A stretch of 64,000 nucleotides of DNA from Streptomyces sp. STR69 (lineage in GTDB: Bacteria; Actinomycetota; Actinomycetes; Streptomycetales; Streptomycetaceae): positions 54,884 through 118,883 of the forward strand of contig NZ_JALJRY010000034.1 in assembly GCF_024519455.1 (NCBI RefSeq), read 5' to 3'. Of this stretch, positions 32,059-42,182 are shown one piece after another (position 1 is the first letter of the stretch; every line of letters starts with the position of its first letter). Under the pieces are notes generated by a model. It saw nothing but the letters and a program-made list of their open reading frames with translations, was not told where the DNA came from and searched no databases. Made by a program: the position numbers and the translations under genes.

Positions 32059-33630
32059 TCAGGCCGCGGGGCCGAAGGACGACCGTCGCTGACCCCTGCC
32101 GCTTCCGCCGGAGCCGCCGTTGCCGCCACTGCGCCGGGCGGCGCCGCCGCCGGTCCGGCCCTCGGTGGCGGGACGGCCACGACGGCCGCGCGACGACGAG
32201 GAGGAGGGGCTGCGGCGGGTGCGCTCGCGCTGCTCCACGACCGGGGCGGTGATGACCACGGGGACACCGGAGGGGGCCTGGGCGCCCGTGATCCGGGTCA
32301 GTTCCTCCTCGCCCGACCGCACCGAGGTGACCTCCGCGGTGACGCCGGCCATGGTCATCAGGCGGGTGAAGTCACGACGCTGGTCGGGGGTGACCAGCGT
32401 GACGACACTGCCGGACTCGCCCGCACGGGCCGTACGGCCGCCGCGGTGCAGATAGTCCTTGGGGTCGGTGGGCGGATCGACGTTGACGACCAGGTCGAGG
32501 TTGTCGACGTGGATGCCGCGCGCCGCGACGTTGGTCGCCACCAGCGCCGTCACATGCCCGTCCTTGAACTGCGCGAGGGTGCGGGTGCGCTGCGGCTGGG
32601 ACTTGCCGCCGTGCAGCCCGGCCGCGCGGACGCCGTTGCTCAGCAGGTGCTTCACCAGCCGGTCTACAGCGTGCTTGGTGTCCAGGAACATGATGACCCG
32701 GCCGTCGCGCGCCGCGATCTCGGTGGTCGCCCGCTGCTTGTCCGTGCCGTGGACATGCAGGACGTGGTGCTCCATCGTCGTGACCGCGCCCGCGGAGGGG
32801 TCGACGGAGTGGACGACGGGGTCGGTCAGGTAGCGGCGGACCAGGAGGTCCACGTTGCGGTCCAGGGTGGCCGAGAACAGCATCCGCTGGCCGCCCGTCT
32901 GCACCTGGTCCAGCAGGCCGGTGACCTGGGGCATGAAGCCCATGTCGGCCATCTGGTCGGCCTCGTCGAGGACGGTGATGGTGACGCTGTCCAGGCGGCA
33001 GTCGCCGCGGTCGATCAGGTCCTTGAGGCGTCCCGGCGTCGCGACCACGACCTCCGCGCCGCCGCGCAGCGCCCCGGCCTGGCGGCCGATCGACATACCG
33101 CCGACGACGGTCGTCATCCGCACGCTGACGGCGCGGGCGTACGGGGTGAGTGCGTCGGTGACCTGCTGGGCCAGTTCGCGGGTCGGGACGAGGACGAGCG
33201 CGAGCGGCTGACGCGGCTCGGCACGGCGGCCCGCCGTACGGGCCAGCATCGCGAGGCCGAAGGCGAGGGTCTTGCCGGAGCCGGTACGGCCGCGGCCGAG
33301 TACGTCGCGCCCGGCAAGGGAGTTGGGGAGGGTCGTGGCCTGGATCGGGAACGGGACGGTGACGCCCTCGTGGCCGAGCGCGGCCAACAGCTTGGCGGGC
33401 ATGTCGAGTTCGGCGAACGACTCCACGGCGGGCAGCCCCGGCGTCACGGTCTTCGGCAGCGCGAACTCGCCCTGCAGCGCGACCGGTCGGCCGCCGCCGC
33501 CCTTGGAGCGGCGCGGAGCGTTGGAGCGATTGCCGGACGGAGCCGCTGAGCGGTAGCCGCCGCTCTTTCCGGATTCCGGATTTCCATTGCGCTTTCGCGC
33601 GAAGCGATCATTTGTACGTGCGCGGTTCAA
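32059..33630 (-). CDS. DEAD-box RNA helicase
   Basis: A 523-residue ATP-dependent RNA helicase. Motifs in order: Q-motif region FPIQATTLP, Walker A GRGRTGSGKT, PTRELAQQV, VLDEADQMADMGF, LFSATLD, ARGIHVDNLDLVVNVDPP and HRGGRTARAG. The N-terminal 70 residues are basic (NRARTNDRFARKRNGNP...) and the C-terminal 80 residues are rich in Arg, Gly and Ser, both probably RNA-binding. The start is read as TTG at 33630, with GGAAGG 8 bases before it; an upstream ATG at 33768 would add an unlikely tail. It lies downstream of a csp gene, and both are expected to act in cold adaptation. Confidence 0.93.
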   Translation of the reverse strand: MNRARTNDRFARKRNGNPESGKSGGYRSAAPSGNRSNAPRRSKGGGGRPVALQGEFALPKTVTPGLPAVESFAELDMPAKLLAALGHEGVTVPFPIQATTLPNSLAGRDVLGRGRTGSGKTLAFGLAMLARTAGRRAEPRQPLALVLVPTRELAQQVTDALTPYARAVSVRMTTVVGGMSIGRQAGALRGGAEVVVATPGRLKDLIDRGDCRLDSVTITVLDEADQMADMGFMPQVTGLLDQVQTGGQRMLFSATLDRNVDLLVRRYLTDPVVHSVDPSAGAVTTMEHHVLHVHGTDKQRATTEIAARDGRVIMFLDTKHAVDRLVKHLLSNGVRAAGLHGGKSQPQRTRTLAQFKDGHVTALVATNVAARGIHVDNLDLVVNVDPPTDPKDYLHRGGRTARAGESGSVVTLVTPDQRRDFTRLMTMAGVTAEVTSVRSGEEELTRITGAQAPSGVPVVITAPVVEQRERTRRSPSSSSSRGRRGRPATEGRTGGGAARRSGGNGGSGGSGRGQRRSSFGPAA

Positions 33631-33753
33631 TGTGGAACCTTCCTTGATATGGCACGTATCAAGGAATTCCCGCGGTGAATGAACGGCGCAGAGAATCGCA
33701 AGAACGAGCCGGTGGCTTCGGCGGAATAGCGTCGAAGCATGGAAAATGCAGCG

Positions 33754-33789
33754 AGCTGGGGCCCGCACCCCAAGGTGCGGGCCCCAGCT
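33754..33789 (-). terminator. Terminator after the cold-shock gene
   Basis: AGCTGGGGCCCGCACC (33754-33769) and GGTGCGGGCCCCAGCT (33774-33789) form a perfect 16-bp stem with a CCAA loop, 19 bases after the csp stop codon. It separates csp from the helicase transcript. Confidence 0.85.
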
Positions 33790-33807
33790 GCGAAGTTAAC
33801 GTCGGTG

Positions 33808-34011
33808 TTACGCAGGGACGATGTTCTCGGCCGTCGGGCCCTTCTGGCCCTGCGCGATGTCGAAGGTCACCTTCTGACCCTCCTGCAGCTCGCGGAAGCC
33901 CTGGGCGGCGATGTTCGAGTAGTGGGCGAAGACGTCAGCGCCGCCACCGTCCTGCTCGATGAAGCCGAAACCCTTTTCCGCGTTGAACCACTTCACGGTG
34001 CCACTGGCCAT
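33808..34011 (-). CDS. Cold-shock protein, CspA family
   Basis: A 67-residue OB-fold nucleic-acid chaperone. RNP1-type KGFGFIEQD and RNP2-type VFAHYSNI are both intact, as are the start ASGTVKWFNAEKG and the end GPTAENIVPA. ATG at 34011 is preceded by GAAGGAG. It has its own terminator. The long leader with a hairpin next to the ribosome binding site is typical of temperature-controlled csp genes. Confidence 0.96.
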   Translation of the reverse strand: MASGTVKWFNAEKGFGFIEQDGGGADVFAHYSNIAAQGFRELQEGQKVTFDIAQGQKGPTAENIVPA

Positions 34012-34190
34012 TTTGTTCTCCTTCGGGGCGGTCAGCGGAGTCCGCACAGTGCGGGCTCCGTGTCGCCGTGATGATCACCCCGCCGGAAGAAAAACCGGAC
34101 ACACAAAAAAATGCTCCACCGCCTCGGAGAGCGGTGTGGGCATCTGAAGGGTTTGGCAACCACAACTGCAACTGAGATCAATAGTAGCAC
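34012..34190 (-). promoter_or_regulatory. Long leader of the cold-shock gene
   Basis: Upstream of csp a TACTAT box lies near 34180-34190 on the minus strand, which would give a leader of about 165 bases. The leader contains a hairpin GGAGTCCGCAC/GTGCGGGCTCC at 34037-34059 close to the ribosome binding site and two runs of T. csp leaders often control translation by refolding in the cold. The gap between this and the PKS stop (to 34264) shows no gene. Confidence 0.45.
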
Positions 34191-34264
34191 GGCGCGATCG
34201 TGAGTGTGCGGCCGTGAATTCCGTTTCTCATGCCGCGAACATAGATATTCGATCTCCCGCCGGG

Positions 34265-37200
34265 CTATGCGAGGCCGTCGATCCAGTCGCGGACGGCCTT
34301 GGCCGTGGTCGGCGCGTCCTCTTCGAGCACGCTGAGATGAGTGCCGGGGGCGTCCATCGTGTCCAGCACACCGGGCCAGGACGACCGCCACTCCGGCGGC
34401 ATGTCCGCCAGTGGTGCGGAGGCCCGGACCAACAGGCTCGGCACCTGCGTGAGTTCGGGCTGCCAGCCGCGGAACATCCGCGTGTACGCACCCAGCGAAA
34501 GCAGTGTCAGATCGTCCACCAGGGTGTCGAATCTCTCGCCGGCCGCCAGCGGAATCCGCGCGGGCAGGGACAGCAGCCACGGCTCGGCCTCCCGGTCCGG
34601 GGTGATGTGGTAGGAGTCGATCAGGACGAGTCCGGCCGGGGGAGCGCCGAGGGCCGCCAGGTGCGTGGTGAGGGCGTGGGCGGCCGATCCGCCCATGGAA
34701 TGGCCGACCACTACATAGGGGTGATCGCCGAGCTGGTGCCGCACGGTCGCAGCATGCGACGCGGTCAGCGTCCCCAGATCCCGTGGCACCGCGTCTCCGT
34801 GATCGATCCCGGAGTGCCGCACCTCGAACACGTCCCGCTCGCCCTCGAAACAGGCGGCGAGCCCGGCGTACCAGGGGCGGCCCAGGTTGGAGGCGAAGCC
34901 GGGAACACAGACCATGGCCGGCCCCCGGGTGCCCGAGGCAAGCCGCAGCGGCGGCAGCGCGTGCCGGGCGGCCTCCTCCGGGCCGAAGGTGGCCGCGCCG
35001 ATGGACGCGGTCACCAGCAGATGCATGGCCGATACGACGTCACCGGTTTCGCACACCTGCCGGTACAGGGCAGGCAGCGACTGCCCGGCTCCGCGTCCAC
35101 GTCCCCCGGACCGCACCGGTGCCGGGACGGTCGTGGCGCCGGGCTCGTCGGGCAGCGTGCCGCGCAGCTCGCCGTACAGGTGCTCGGCGAGCTGCTCGGT
35201 GTCCGGCCAGTCGTAGGCCACGGTGACGGCCAGCGGTGTCCCGGTCAGCAGGCTCAGCCGGTTGCAGAGCATGACCCGCATCAGGGAGTCGAGGCCCAGT
35301 TCCGCGAAGTCCCGGTCCACGGCGTCGACTTCAGTGTGTCCGAGCACGGCGGCGACCTCGGTGCGGATGAGCGACCGCAGGGCGGGCAACCGCTCGGGCG
35401 GCGGCAGGGCGGCGAGTCGGTTCCGCCATGATCCGGCGTCGTCGTCCGGCACCCCGCCGCCCGTGCTGGCGGCGGCGGCCGAGGGGCGGCCCGTACGCAA
35501 CAGCCCGCGCAGTGGTGGCGGAACGGCAGTCCCGGCCGGGAACGCGTTGGGCGAGCGGTCCAACGGCAGTGGCGCGAGGACGGGTTCGGCGCTGCCGAGC
35601 GCGGCGTCGAAGAGCGCGAACGCCTGCTCCGGAGAGACCGCGCGCACCGGACCACCGTGCACCCGTCCGCTGCGGGCCGCCATGCCCTCCTCGTCCGCCC
35701 ACGCGCCCCAGACCAACGACAGTGCGGGCAGGCCCAGTTCGGAGCGATGGCGCGCGAGCGCGTCCAGGAAGGAGTTCGCCGCCGCGTAGTTGGCCTGCCC
35801 GGGATTGCCCAGCAGCCCCGCCGCCGACGAGAACAGCACGAACCGGGCCAGCGGCAGGTCCTTCGTCGACTCGTGCAACTGCCAGGCCGCATCGGCCTTC
35901 GGCCGCAGCACCGCCGCCAGCCGCTCAGGTGTCATCGACGCCAGCACGCCGTCGTCCAGCACCCCGGCCGCGTGCACTACGGCGGTCAGGTCCGGCCCGA
36001 ACGCCTTGAGTACGGCGGCGAGTTGGTCCCGCTCGGCGATGTCGCAGGCCACCAGATCCACCTGTGCGCCCGCCCGTTCCAGATCCGCGCGCAACTCCTC
36101 TGCGCCCGGAGCCTGTTCACTGCGCCGACTGAGGAGGATGAGCCGTCGTACCCCGTGCCGGTCGACAAGATGCCGGGCCAGCATCGCCCCGAGGGACCCG
36201 GTGCCGCCGGTGATGAGGACGGTGCCCCCGGCGAGCGAGCCCGCGTCCTCGGAAGGGGGTGCCGTCGCCAGTCGGGGCACGCGCAAGACGCCTTCGCGTA
36301 CGGAGAGTTGGGGCTCGCCCGTGGCGAGCGCGGCGGGTAGTCGTCGTAGCGACTCCGGGTGGCCGTCCACGTCCACGAGGGTGAGGCGTCCGGGGTACTC
36401 GGCCTGCGCGGTCCGCAGCAGGCCCCAGACCGTGGCGGCGGGCAGGTCGGGCGACGGCTCGGCGGCGCCGCGCGTGACCACGGTCAGGTGCCCGGAACCG
36501 GCGAGGTGTGTTTGCAGCAACTGCATTGCCCGAACGGTGAGTTGATGCGCGTCGGCGACCGGGTCCGCGTCCTCGCCGCCGGGGGCGGCCAAGGAGGCGA
36601 CGACCGTCTCCGGTGTCTCCTCGGACCAGGACGCCTCGTCGTCGGCGGAGGCGAGGAACGTGGCCAGACCCAGGTCGTCCGTCTCCGACACCGCCATGGC
36701 GGGCACTTCGCCGGCGGTCGGCACGCTCGTCCACCGCAGCCGGTACAGCTCTCCGGCCGGGGCGGGACCGAGCTCCGGTGCCGGGCGGGTCGTCATCGAC
36801 TCCAGGCGGGCCACGGGCGCGCCGGTGGGGGTCGCGAGATCGAGGGTGATCGCGTCCGGGCCGGGCCGCGTCATACGGACGCGCAGTGCCGTCGCGCCGG
36901 TGGCGTGCACGGTCAGACCCCGCCAGGCGAACGGCAGCCGGGCCGGACCGGTGGGCGGTTCGGCGAGCAGACCCGGGTGCAGGGCGGCGTCCAGCAGTGC
37001 CGGGTGGAGGACATGGCGCCGGGCGTCCGCGACCGGCAACGGGCCGACCTCGGCGAACAGTTCCTCGCCGCGCCGCCACAGCGCGGTGACCCCCTGGAAC
37101 GCCGGACCGTACGCCAACCCGGCCGCGGCCACCCGGTCGTAGGCCTCGGAGAGGTCCACCCGGGTGGCACCCGGCGGCGGCCACACGGTGAGCGGAACCG

Positions 37201-40200
37201 CGTCGTCCAGGACACCCGGCACGGCCGGGCCGAGCCGGCCGGTCGCGTGCTGTGTCCAGGCGCCGAGCGCGCCGGACTCCTCGGACCGCGCGAACACATC
37301 CGCCGCGCGGCGCCCGGAGTCGTCCGGCTCACCCAGGACCACCTGCACCTGGATGCCCTCCTCGTCGTCGGGCAGGAACAGCGGGTTCAGCAGGGCGAGT
37401 TCCTCCAGTACGGCGAGCCCGCACAGGTCGCCCGCGTGCAGCACGAGATCGGCGAAGGCCGCGCCCGGTACGAGGGTGTGTCCGCCCACGACGTGGTCCC
37501 GCAACCACGGCTGGCCCGCTCCGGACAACCGCCCGCCGCACAGCAGCCGTTCCGTACCCGGCACCGTGACCGCCTGCGTCACCAGCGGGTGCCCGGAACC
37601 GGCGGAAGCGTCGCTCCCGGTGTCGGGGAGCCAGTAGCGCTGCCGCTGGAAGGGATAGGTGGGCATGCCGTCGACCCGCCGGGCGCCGCTGCCCGCGTAC
37701 ACCTGGCTCCAGTCCAACCGCACGCCATGCACGTGGAGTTGGCCGAGCGCGTCGAACAGCGTCCGTGGCTCGTGGTTGTCCCGCCGGGCCGTCGCGGCGA
37801 AGAGGAGTTCCTTGCCGGTTCCGGCCGGGATCGCCGCCGCGGCCTGGGCGGTGAGGTGGGCGTCCGGGCCGAGTTCGGCGAACGCGGTCACCCGGCCGTC
37901 GTGCGCCAGCCAGTGGACAACATCCCCGAACCGCACGGCCTCACGGGCGTGCCGCACCCAGTACGCGGCCGACCGCAGCTCCTCCCCGGTGGCCGGAAGT
38001 CCGGTCAGGCCCGACAGCACCGGGATGCTGGGCGTGCCGTAGGTCAACTCGCCCGCGATACGGCCGAATTCGGCGAGCATCGGTTCCATCAGTGGGGAGT
38101 GGAAGGCGTGGCTGACCCGGAGCCGTAGGGTACGACGGCCCCGTACGGCGAAGCGTTCCGCGAGCGCGAGGACCGGCTCCTGCGCACCGGAGACGACGAC
38201 CGCGCGCAGGCCGTTCACGGCCGCGATCGCGACCCCCTCGGTCAACTCGGCCGTCACCTCCGCCTCGGTGGCGTCGAGCGCCACCATCGCGCCGCCCTCC
38301 GGCAGTTCCCGCATCAACCTCCCACGGGCGGCGACCAGTTCGACGGCATCCGCCTCGGACAGCACGCCCGCGCAGTGCGCCGCCGCCAGCTCGCCGACCG
38401 AGTGCCCTGCCAGGAAGTCCGGCCGTACACCCCAGGAAGCGAGCAGCCGGAAGAGGGACACCTCATAGGTGAACAGGGCGGCCTGGGCGAAGTCCGTCTG
38501 CTGCAGCAGGGCGCTTTGGTCCGTGTCCCAGAGCACCGAGCGCAACGGACGCCCCAAGTGGGCGTCGAAGCGTGCGCACAGGGCGTCGAAGGCGGTCGCG
38601 AACACCGGGAAGGTGTTGTACAACTCCCGTCCCATGCCGGTTCGTTGGGCGCCCTGGCCGGTGAACAGCAGGGCCAGGCGCGCGGCGGAGGCGGCGGTGT
38701 GCGGGGGTGCGGACTCCGTCAGGGCGTCGAGGGCGGTCAGGGTCGCCGCCCGGTCGTTGGTGGTGACGAACGCGCGGTGGGGGAGTCCGGACCGGGCGGT
38801 GGCGTGGGTGAACGCCACGTCCAGCAAGGGGAGTTCGGGGTACTCGCGGAGGAAGGCCGCGGTGCATGCGGCCTGTGCTCGGAGGGCGGACGGGGTGGCG
38901 GCCGAGAGCAGCAATGGGGGTGTCACTGTGGTGCGCCGGGATGGCGCGGCGTCCGCCTCCGCCTCTTGCAGGATCACATGCGCGTTGGTGCCGCCGATGC
39001 CGAACGCCGAGACCGCCGCCCGCCTCGGCCGTCCGGGCTCGGGCCGCCACTCCTCGTCCTGGGACAGCAGCCGTACGGTGCCCGACGACCAGTCCACGTG
39101 CGGGGACGGCTGGTCGGCGTGCAGGCTGCGGGGGAGCCGTCCGTGGTGCATCGCCAGCACCGTCTTGATGACACCGCCGACCCCGGCCGCGGCCTGGGTG
39201 TGTCCGAGGTTGGACTTCAACGAGCCCAGCCACAGCGGGCGTTGGGCGGTGTGGTTCCGGCCGTAGGTGGCGAGGAGCGCCTGTGCCTCGATCGGGTCGC
39301 CGAGCGCGGTGCCCGTGCCGTGTGCCTCCACGGTGTCGATGTCGGCCGGGGAGAGCCCCGCGTCGGCCAGTGCCGCGTGGATCACCCGTTGCTGTGCGGG
39401 GCCGTTGGGCGCGGTGAGACCGTTTGACGCGCCGTCGGAGTTGACGGCCGAGCCGCGCAGCACGGCCAGTACGGGATGGCCGTTGCGGCGCGCGTCCGAG
39501 AGCCGTTCCAGCAGGACCAGGCCGACCCCCTCGCCCCACGCGGTACCGTCGGCCGCCGCCGAGAAGGGCTTGCAGCGGCCGTCCGGAGCCAGCCCGCGCA
39601 GTCTGCTGAACGCGATGAACGGGCCGGGCGACGACATGACAGTGACCCCGCCGGCCACCGCGAGAGAGCACTCCCCGTCGCGCAGGGAGCGTACGGCCGA
39701 ATGCATCGCGACCAGCGACGACGAGCACGCGGTGTCCACGGTCACGGCGGGGCCGCGCAACCCCAGTGTGTAGGCGATGCGGCCGGAGGCCACGCTGCCG
39801 GCCGAGCCGAGGGCTAGATGCGCCTCCAACTCGTGCCCGCCGTGGTGCAGTCGGCTCGCGTAGGTGGCGTGCATGACGCCCACGAAGACGCCGGTGTCAC
39901 TGTCGCGCAGACCGGTCGGATCCAGCCCCGCCCGCTCCAGCAACTCCCAACTGCTCTCCAGGAGCAGTCGTTGCTGGGGGTCGGTGGCCAGCGCCTCGCG
40001 GGGTGACATGGAGAAGAAGGACGCGTCGAAGTCGGCCGCGTCGTGCAGGAAACCGCCGCGCCGGGTGACCGACCTGCCGAGGCGGTCGGGGTCCGGGTCG
40101 TACAGGTCGGCCACGTTCCAGCCGCGGTCGGCGGGGAAGTCGGAGGTCGCGTCGGTGCCGTCGGCGAGCAGCCGCCACAGGTCCTCCGGGGACTTCACCC

Positions 40201-42121
40201 CGCCCGGATAGCGGCAGGCCATGGCGACGACGGCGATGGGCTCCCCGGGGTCGCCGGCGGAAGTGCGCGCGGGTCCTGGGTGGCTCTCGCCGTGCAGCGC
40301 GGCGCGCACCAGGTCCGCCACGGCGGTGGGCGTGGGGTGGTCGAAGACCAGCGTCGCGGGCAGCGAGAGGCCGGTTGCCGTGCCGAGCCGGTCGCGCAGC
40401 AGGACAGCGCCGAGCGAGGTCAACCCCTGGGCGTTGAAGGGTACTTCGGGGTGCAGCTCCGGTACGGGGAGGTCGAGTGTCCGTGCCGTCACTTCGAGGA
40501 CCAGGTCGAGTACGGCGTCGGACGTGACGGCGAGCCGCTCGCGCAGCGCGGCCGAGGCGGCCGTCCGTTCCGCGGCGAGGCGCTGCGGCAACTCCCCGGC
40601 GAGCACGGCGCGGGCGATCTTCCCGGACGCGGTACGGGGAAGGGACTCGGTCGGGTAGACCTCGTCGGGCACCTTGAACCCGGACAGCCGCTCCCGGCAG
40701 GCGGCGAGCGCCCGCTCGGTGTCGACGCCGTCCGGGCCGGGGACGACGAAGGCCACCGGCACCTCGCCCAGCACGTCGTGGCGCCGGCCGACGACCGCGG
40801 CGTCGACGATGTCGGGGCGGGCCAGCAACACCCGTTCCACCTCGGACGGGTTGATGTTCACACCGCCCCGGATGATGAGTTCCTTGACCCTGCCGGTGAC
40901 ATGGAGATGGCCGTGCGCGTCGCGTCGGCCGAGGTCACCGGTGCGGTACCAGCCGTCGGTGAACGCCTCCGCGGTCGCGTCCGGACGGTTGTGATAGCCG
41001 GCCATCAGCCCGGGACCGCTCACCCAGATCTCGCCCTCGTCCCCGTCGCCGGCCTCGGCACCGGTGGACGGGTCGGTGATCCGGACGTCCAGCACCAGCA
41101 GCGGGAAGCCGCGGGAAGGGTCGTCACGGGGGCCGTCCAGCCGCTCGACCGCGATCTTCCCGCAGGTCTCCGTGGAGCCGTACCCGTCGAGCAGAGGAGC
41201 GTCCAGGGCCTGTTCGACCTCCGCCCGCAACTCGGGGGAACAGGGCGCCCCGCCGCTGACACACACCCGCAGCGCGGCGGGGACCGGACGCGCCGTCTCG
41301 CGCAGTGACTCCAGCAGGAGACGGTAGGTGGCGGGCACCCCGCCCAGCACGGTGAACGGCTCGGCGGCGAGCGCCCCGGCGACGTTCGCGCCCGGCCCGA
41401 GGACGCGAGCCGTCGCACCGACCGAGACGACACCCAGCAGACACACGGAGTGGCCGAGGGCGTGGAACATCGGCAACGGCCACAGCAGTCGGTCCTGTTG
41501 CTCCAGCCCGTACGCCGGTACGTAGGCCTTCGCCACCGACCACAGCGCGGAACGCTGCGTGGAGACCACGCCCTTGCTCTGCCCGGTGGTGCCCGACGTG
41601 TAGTGGATCCAGGCCGGCTCGTCGAGCCCGAGGTCGTCACGGGCGGCCGTACCCGAATCCGTCCCGGCCAGGTCCTCGAAGTCGAGGGTGCCGTCGGCCG
41701 GTTCGTCCCGTCCGACGACGATCACCCGTCGTACGGCGGCCGGTTGGGCGACCGGCTCCTCCGTCACGATCGCGACGGCACCGCTGTCGTCCAGGAAGTA
41801 CGCCAACTCCTCTTCCGACGCGGCCGAGTTGAGCAGCACACCGATCGCCCCGGCGCGCAGCACGCCGAGCCAGGCCTCGACCAGCTCCACCCGGTTGCCG
41901 AGATGGATCGCGACCCGGTCCCCACGCCGTACCCCGAGCCGTACCAGATGGCCCGCCAGCCGGGCGGTGCGCCGCTCCAACTCCCGGTAGGTGACGGCGC
42001 GTCGGTCGTCCAGATAGGCGGTCTTGTCGCCGATCCGATCCGAGTGCTCCCGCAGAATGCCGGGCAGCGTGCGCGTCAACTCGTCGTCGGAAACGGCCAT
42101 TTGCACCCCAATGTTCACCAA
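34265..42121 (-). CDS. Single-protein type I polyketide synthase: ligase-ACP-KS-AT-DH-KR-ACP-TE
   Basis: A 2618-residue multienzyme. Rough domain order: AMP-dependent acyl ligase 10-510 (YTSGTTGQSKG near 174, DGYGSTETCGK, YRTGDLGRR), carrier protein 530-605 (GLTSLG, Ser near 568), ketosynthase 627-1052 (VDTACSSS near 795-802, EAHGTGT, NLGHTQAAAG), acyltransferase 1150-1440 (GHSVGE near 1240; VSHAFHSP predicts malonyl-CoA), dehydratase 1510-1790 (HVVGGHTLVP and LLDAALHPG, so active), ketoreductase 1960-2150 (GGTGSLG, LDD near 2055 predicting the B-type alcohol), carrier protein 2250-2320 (LGLDSLM) and thioesterase 2390-2618 (GHSMGG near 2474). It should activate a carboxylic acid, extend it once or repeatedly with malonyl-CoA, make enoyl products and release them. 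TTG at 42121, GTG at 42118 and ATG at 42100 are all possible starts. Confidence 0.93.
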   Translation of the reverse strand: MVNIGVQMAVSDDELTRTLPGILREHSDRIGDKTAYLDDRRAVTYRELERRTARLAGHLVRLGVRRGDRVAIHLGNRVELVEAWLGVLRAGAIGVLLNSAASEEELAYFLDDSGAVAIVTEEPVAQPAAVRRVIVVGRDEPADGTLDFEDLAGTDSGTAARDDLGLDEPAWIHYTSGTTGQSKGVVSTQRSALWSVAKAYVPAYGLEQQDRLLWPLPMFHALGHSVCLLGVVSVGATARVLGPGANVAGALAAEPFTVLGGVPATYRLLLESLRETARPVPAALRVCVSGGAPCSPELRAEVEQALDAPLLDGYGSTETCGKIAVERLDGPRDDPSRGFPLLVLDVRITDPSTGAEAGDGDEGEIWVSGPGLMAGYHNRPDATAEAFTDGWYRTGDLGRRDAHGHLHVTGRVKELIIRGGVNINPSEVERVLLARPDIVDAAVVGRRHDVLGEVPVAFVVPGPDGVDTERALAACRERLSGFKVPDEVYPTESLPRTASGKIARAVLAGELPQRLAAERTAASAALRERLAVTSDAVLDLVLEVTARTLDLPVPELHPEVPFNAQGLTSLGAVLLRDRLGTATGLSLPATLVFDHPTPTAVADLVRAALHGESHPGPARTSAGDPGEPIAVVAMACRYPGGVKSPEDLWRLLADGTDATSDFPADRGWNVADLYDPDPDRLGRSVTRRGGFLHDAADFDASFFSMSPREALATDPQQRLLLESSWELLERAGLDPTGLRDSDTGVFVGVMHATYASRLHHGGHELEAHLALGSAGSVASGRIAYTLGLRGPAVTVDTACSSSLVAMHSAVRSLRDGECSLAVAGGVTVMSSPGPFIAFSRLRGLAPDGRCKPFSAAADGTAWGEGVGLVLLERLSDARRNGHPVLAVLRGSAVNSDGASNGLTAPNGPAQQRVIHAALADAGLSPADIDTVEAHGTGTALGDPIEAQALLATYGRNHTAQRPLWLGSLKSNLGHTQAAAGVGGVIKTVLAMHHGRLPRSLHADQPSPHVDWSSGTVRLLSQDEEWRPEPGRPRRAAVSAFGIGGTNAHVILQEAEADAAPSRRTTVTPPLLLSAATPSALRAQAACTAAFLREYPELPLLDVAFTHATARSGLPHRAFVTTNDRAATLTALDALTESAPPHTAASAARLALLFTGQGAQRTGMGRELYNTFPVFATAFDALCARFDAHLGRPLRSVLWDTDQSALLQQTDFAQAALFTYEVSLFRLLASWGVRPDFLAGHSVGELAAAHCAGVLSEADAVELVAARGRLMRELPEGGAMVALDATEAEVTAELTEGVAIAAVNGLRAVVVSGAQEPVLALAERFAVRGRRTLRLRVSHAFHSPLMEPMLAEFGRIAGELTYGTPSIPVLSGLTGLPATGEELRSAAYWVRHAREAVRFGDVVHWLAHDGRVTAFAELGPDAHLTAQAAAAIPAGTGKELLFAATARRDNHEPRTLFDALGQLHVHGVRLDWSQVYAGSGARRVDGMPTYPFQRQRYWLPDTGSDASAGSGHPLVTQAVTVPGTERLLCGGRLSGAGQPWLRDHVVGGHTLVPGAAFADLVLHAGDLCGLAVLEELALLNPLFLPDDEEGIQVQVVLGEPDDSGRRAADVFARSEESGALGAWTQHATGRLGPAVPGVLDDAVPLTVWPPPGATRVDLSEAYDRVAAAGLAYGPAFQGVTALWRRGEELFAEVGPLPVADARRHVLHPALLDAALHPGLLAEPPTGPARLPFAWRGLTVHATGATALRVRMTRPGPDAITLDLATPTGAPVARLESMTTRPAPELGPAPAGELYRLRWTSVPTAGEVPAMAVSETDDLGLATFLASADDEASWSEETPETVVASLAAPGGEDADPVADAHQLTVRAMQLLQTHLAGSGHLTVVTRGAAEPSPDLPAATVWGLLRTAQAEYPGRLTLVDVDGHPESLRRLPAALATGEPQLSVREGVLRVPRLATAPPSEDAGSLAGGTVLITGGTGSLGAMLARHLVDRHGVRRLILLSRRSEQAPGAEELRADLERAGAQVDLVACDIAERDQLAAVLKAFGPDLTAVVHAAGVLDDGVLASMTPERLAAVLRPKADAAWQLHESTKDLPLARFVLFSSAAGLLGNPGQANYAAANSFLDALARHRSELGLPALSLVWGAWADEEGMAARSGRVHGGPVRAVSPEQAFALFDAALGSAEPVLAPLPLDRSPNAFPAGTAVPPPLRGLLRTGRPSAAAASTGGGVPDDDAGSWRNRLAALPPPERLPALRSLIRTEVAAVLGHTEVDAVDRDFAELGLDSLMRVMLCNRLSLLTGTPLAVTVAYDWPDTEQLAEHLYGELRGTLPDEPGATTVPAPVRSGGRGRGAGQSLPALYRQVCETGDVVSAMHLLVTASIGAATFGPEEAARHALPPLRLASGTRGPAMVCVPGFASNLGRPWYAGLAACFEGERDVFEVRHSGIDHGDAVPRDLGTLTASHAATVRHQLGDHPYVVVGHSMGGSAAHALTTHLAALGAPPAGLVLIDSYHITPDREAEPWLLSLPARIPLAAGERFDTLVDDLTLLSLGAYTRMFRGWQPELTQVPSLLVRASAPLADMPPEWRSSWPGVLDTMDAPGTHLSVLEEDAPTTAKAVRDWIDGLA

Positions 42122-42182
42122 CCCCGAGTGGCAACCGTACGACAGGCGCGCTCCGGAGCCGGGATCGGGCAGGATCTACGGC

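Noticed and set aside
34265..42121. PKS region as part of a larger modular cluster within the window
   Set aside because: Neighbours on both sides are housekeeping or catabolic genes; no second KS, cyclase, tailoring set or pathway regulator is present.
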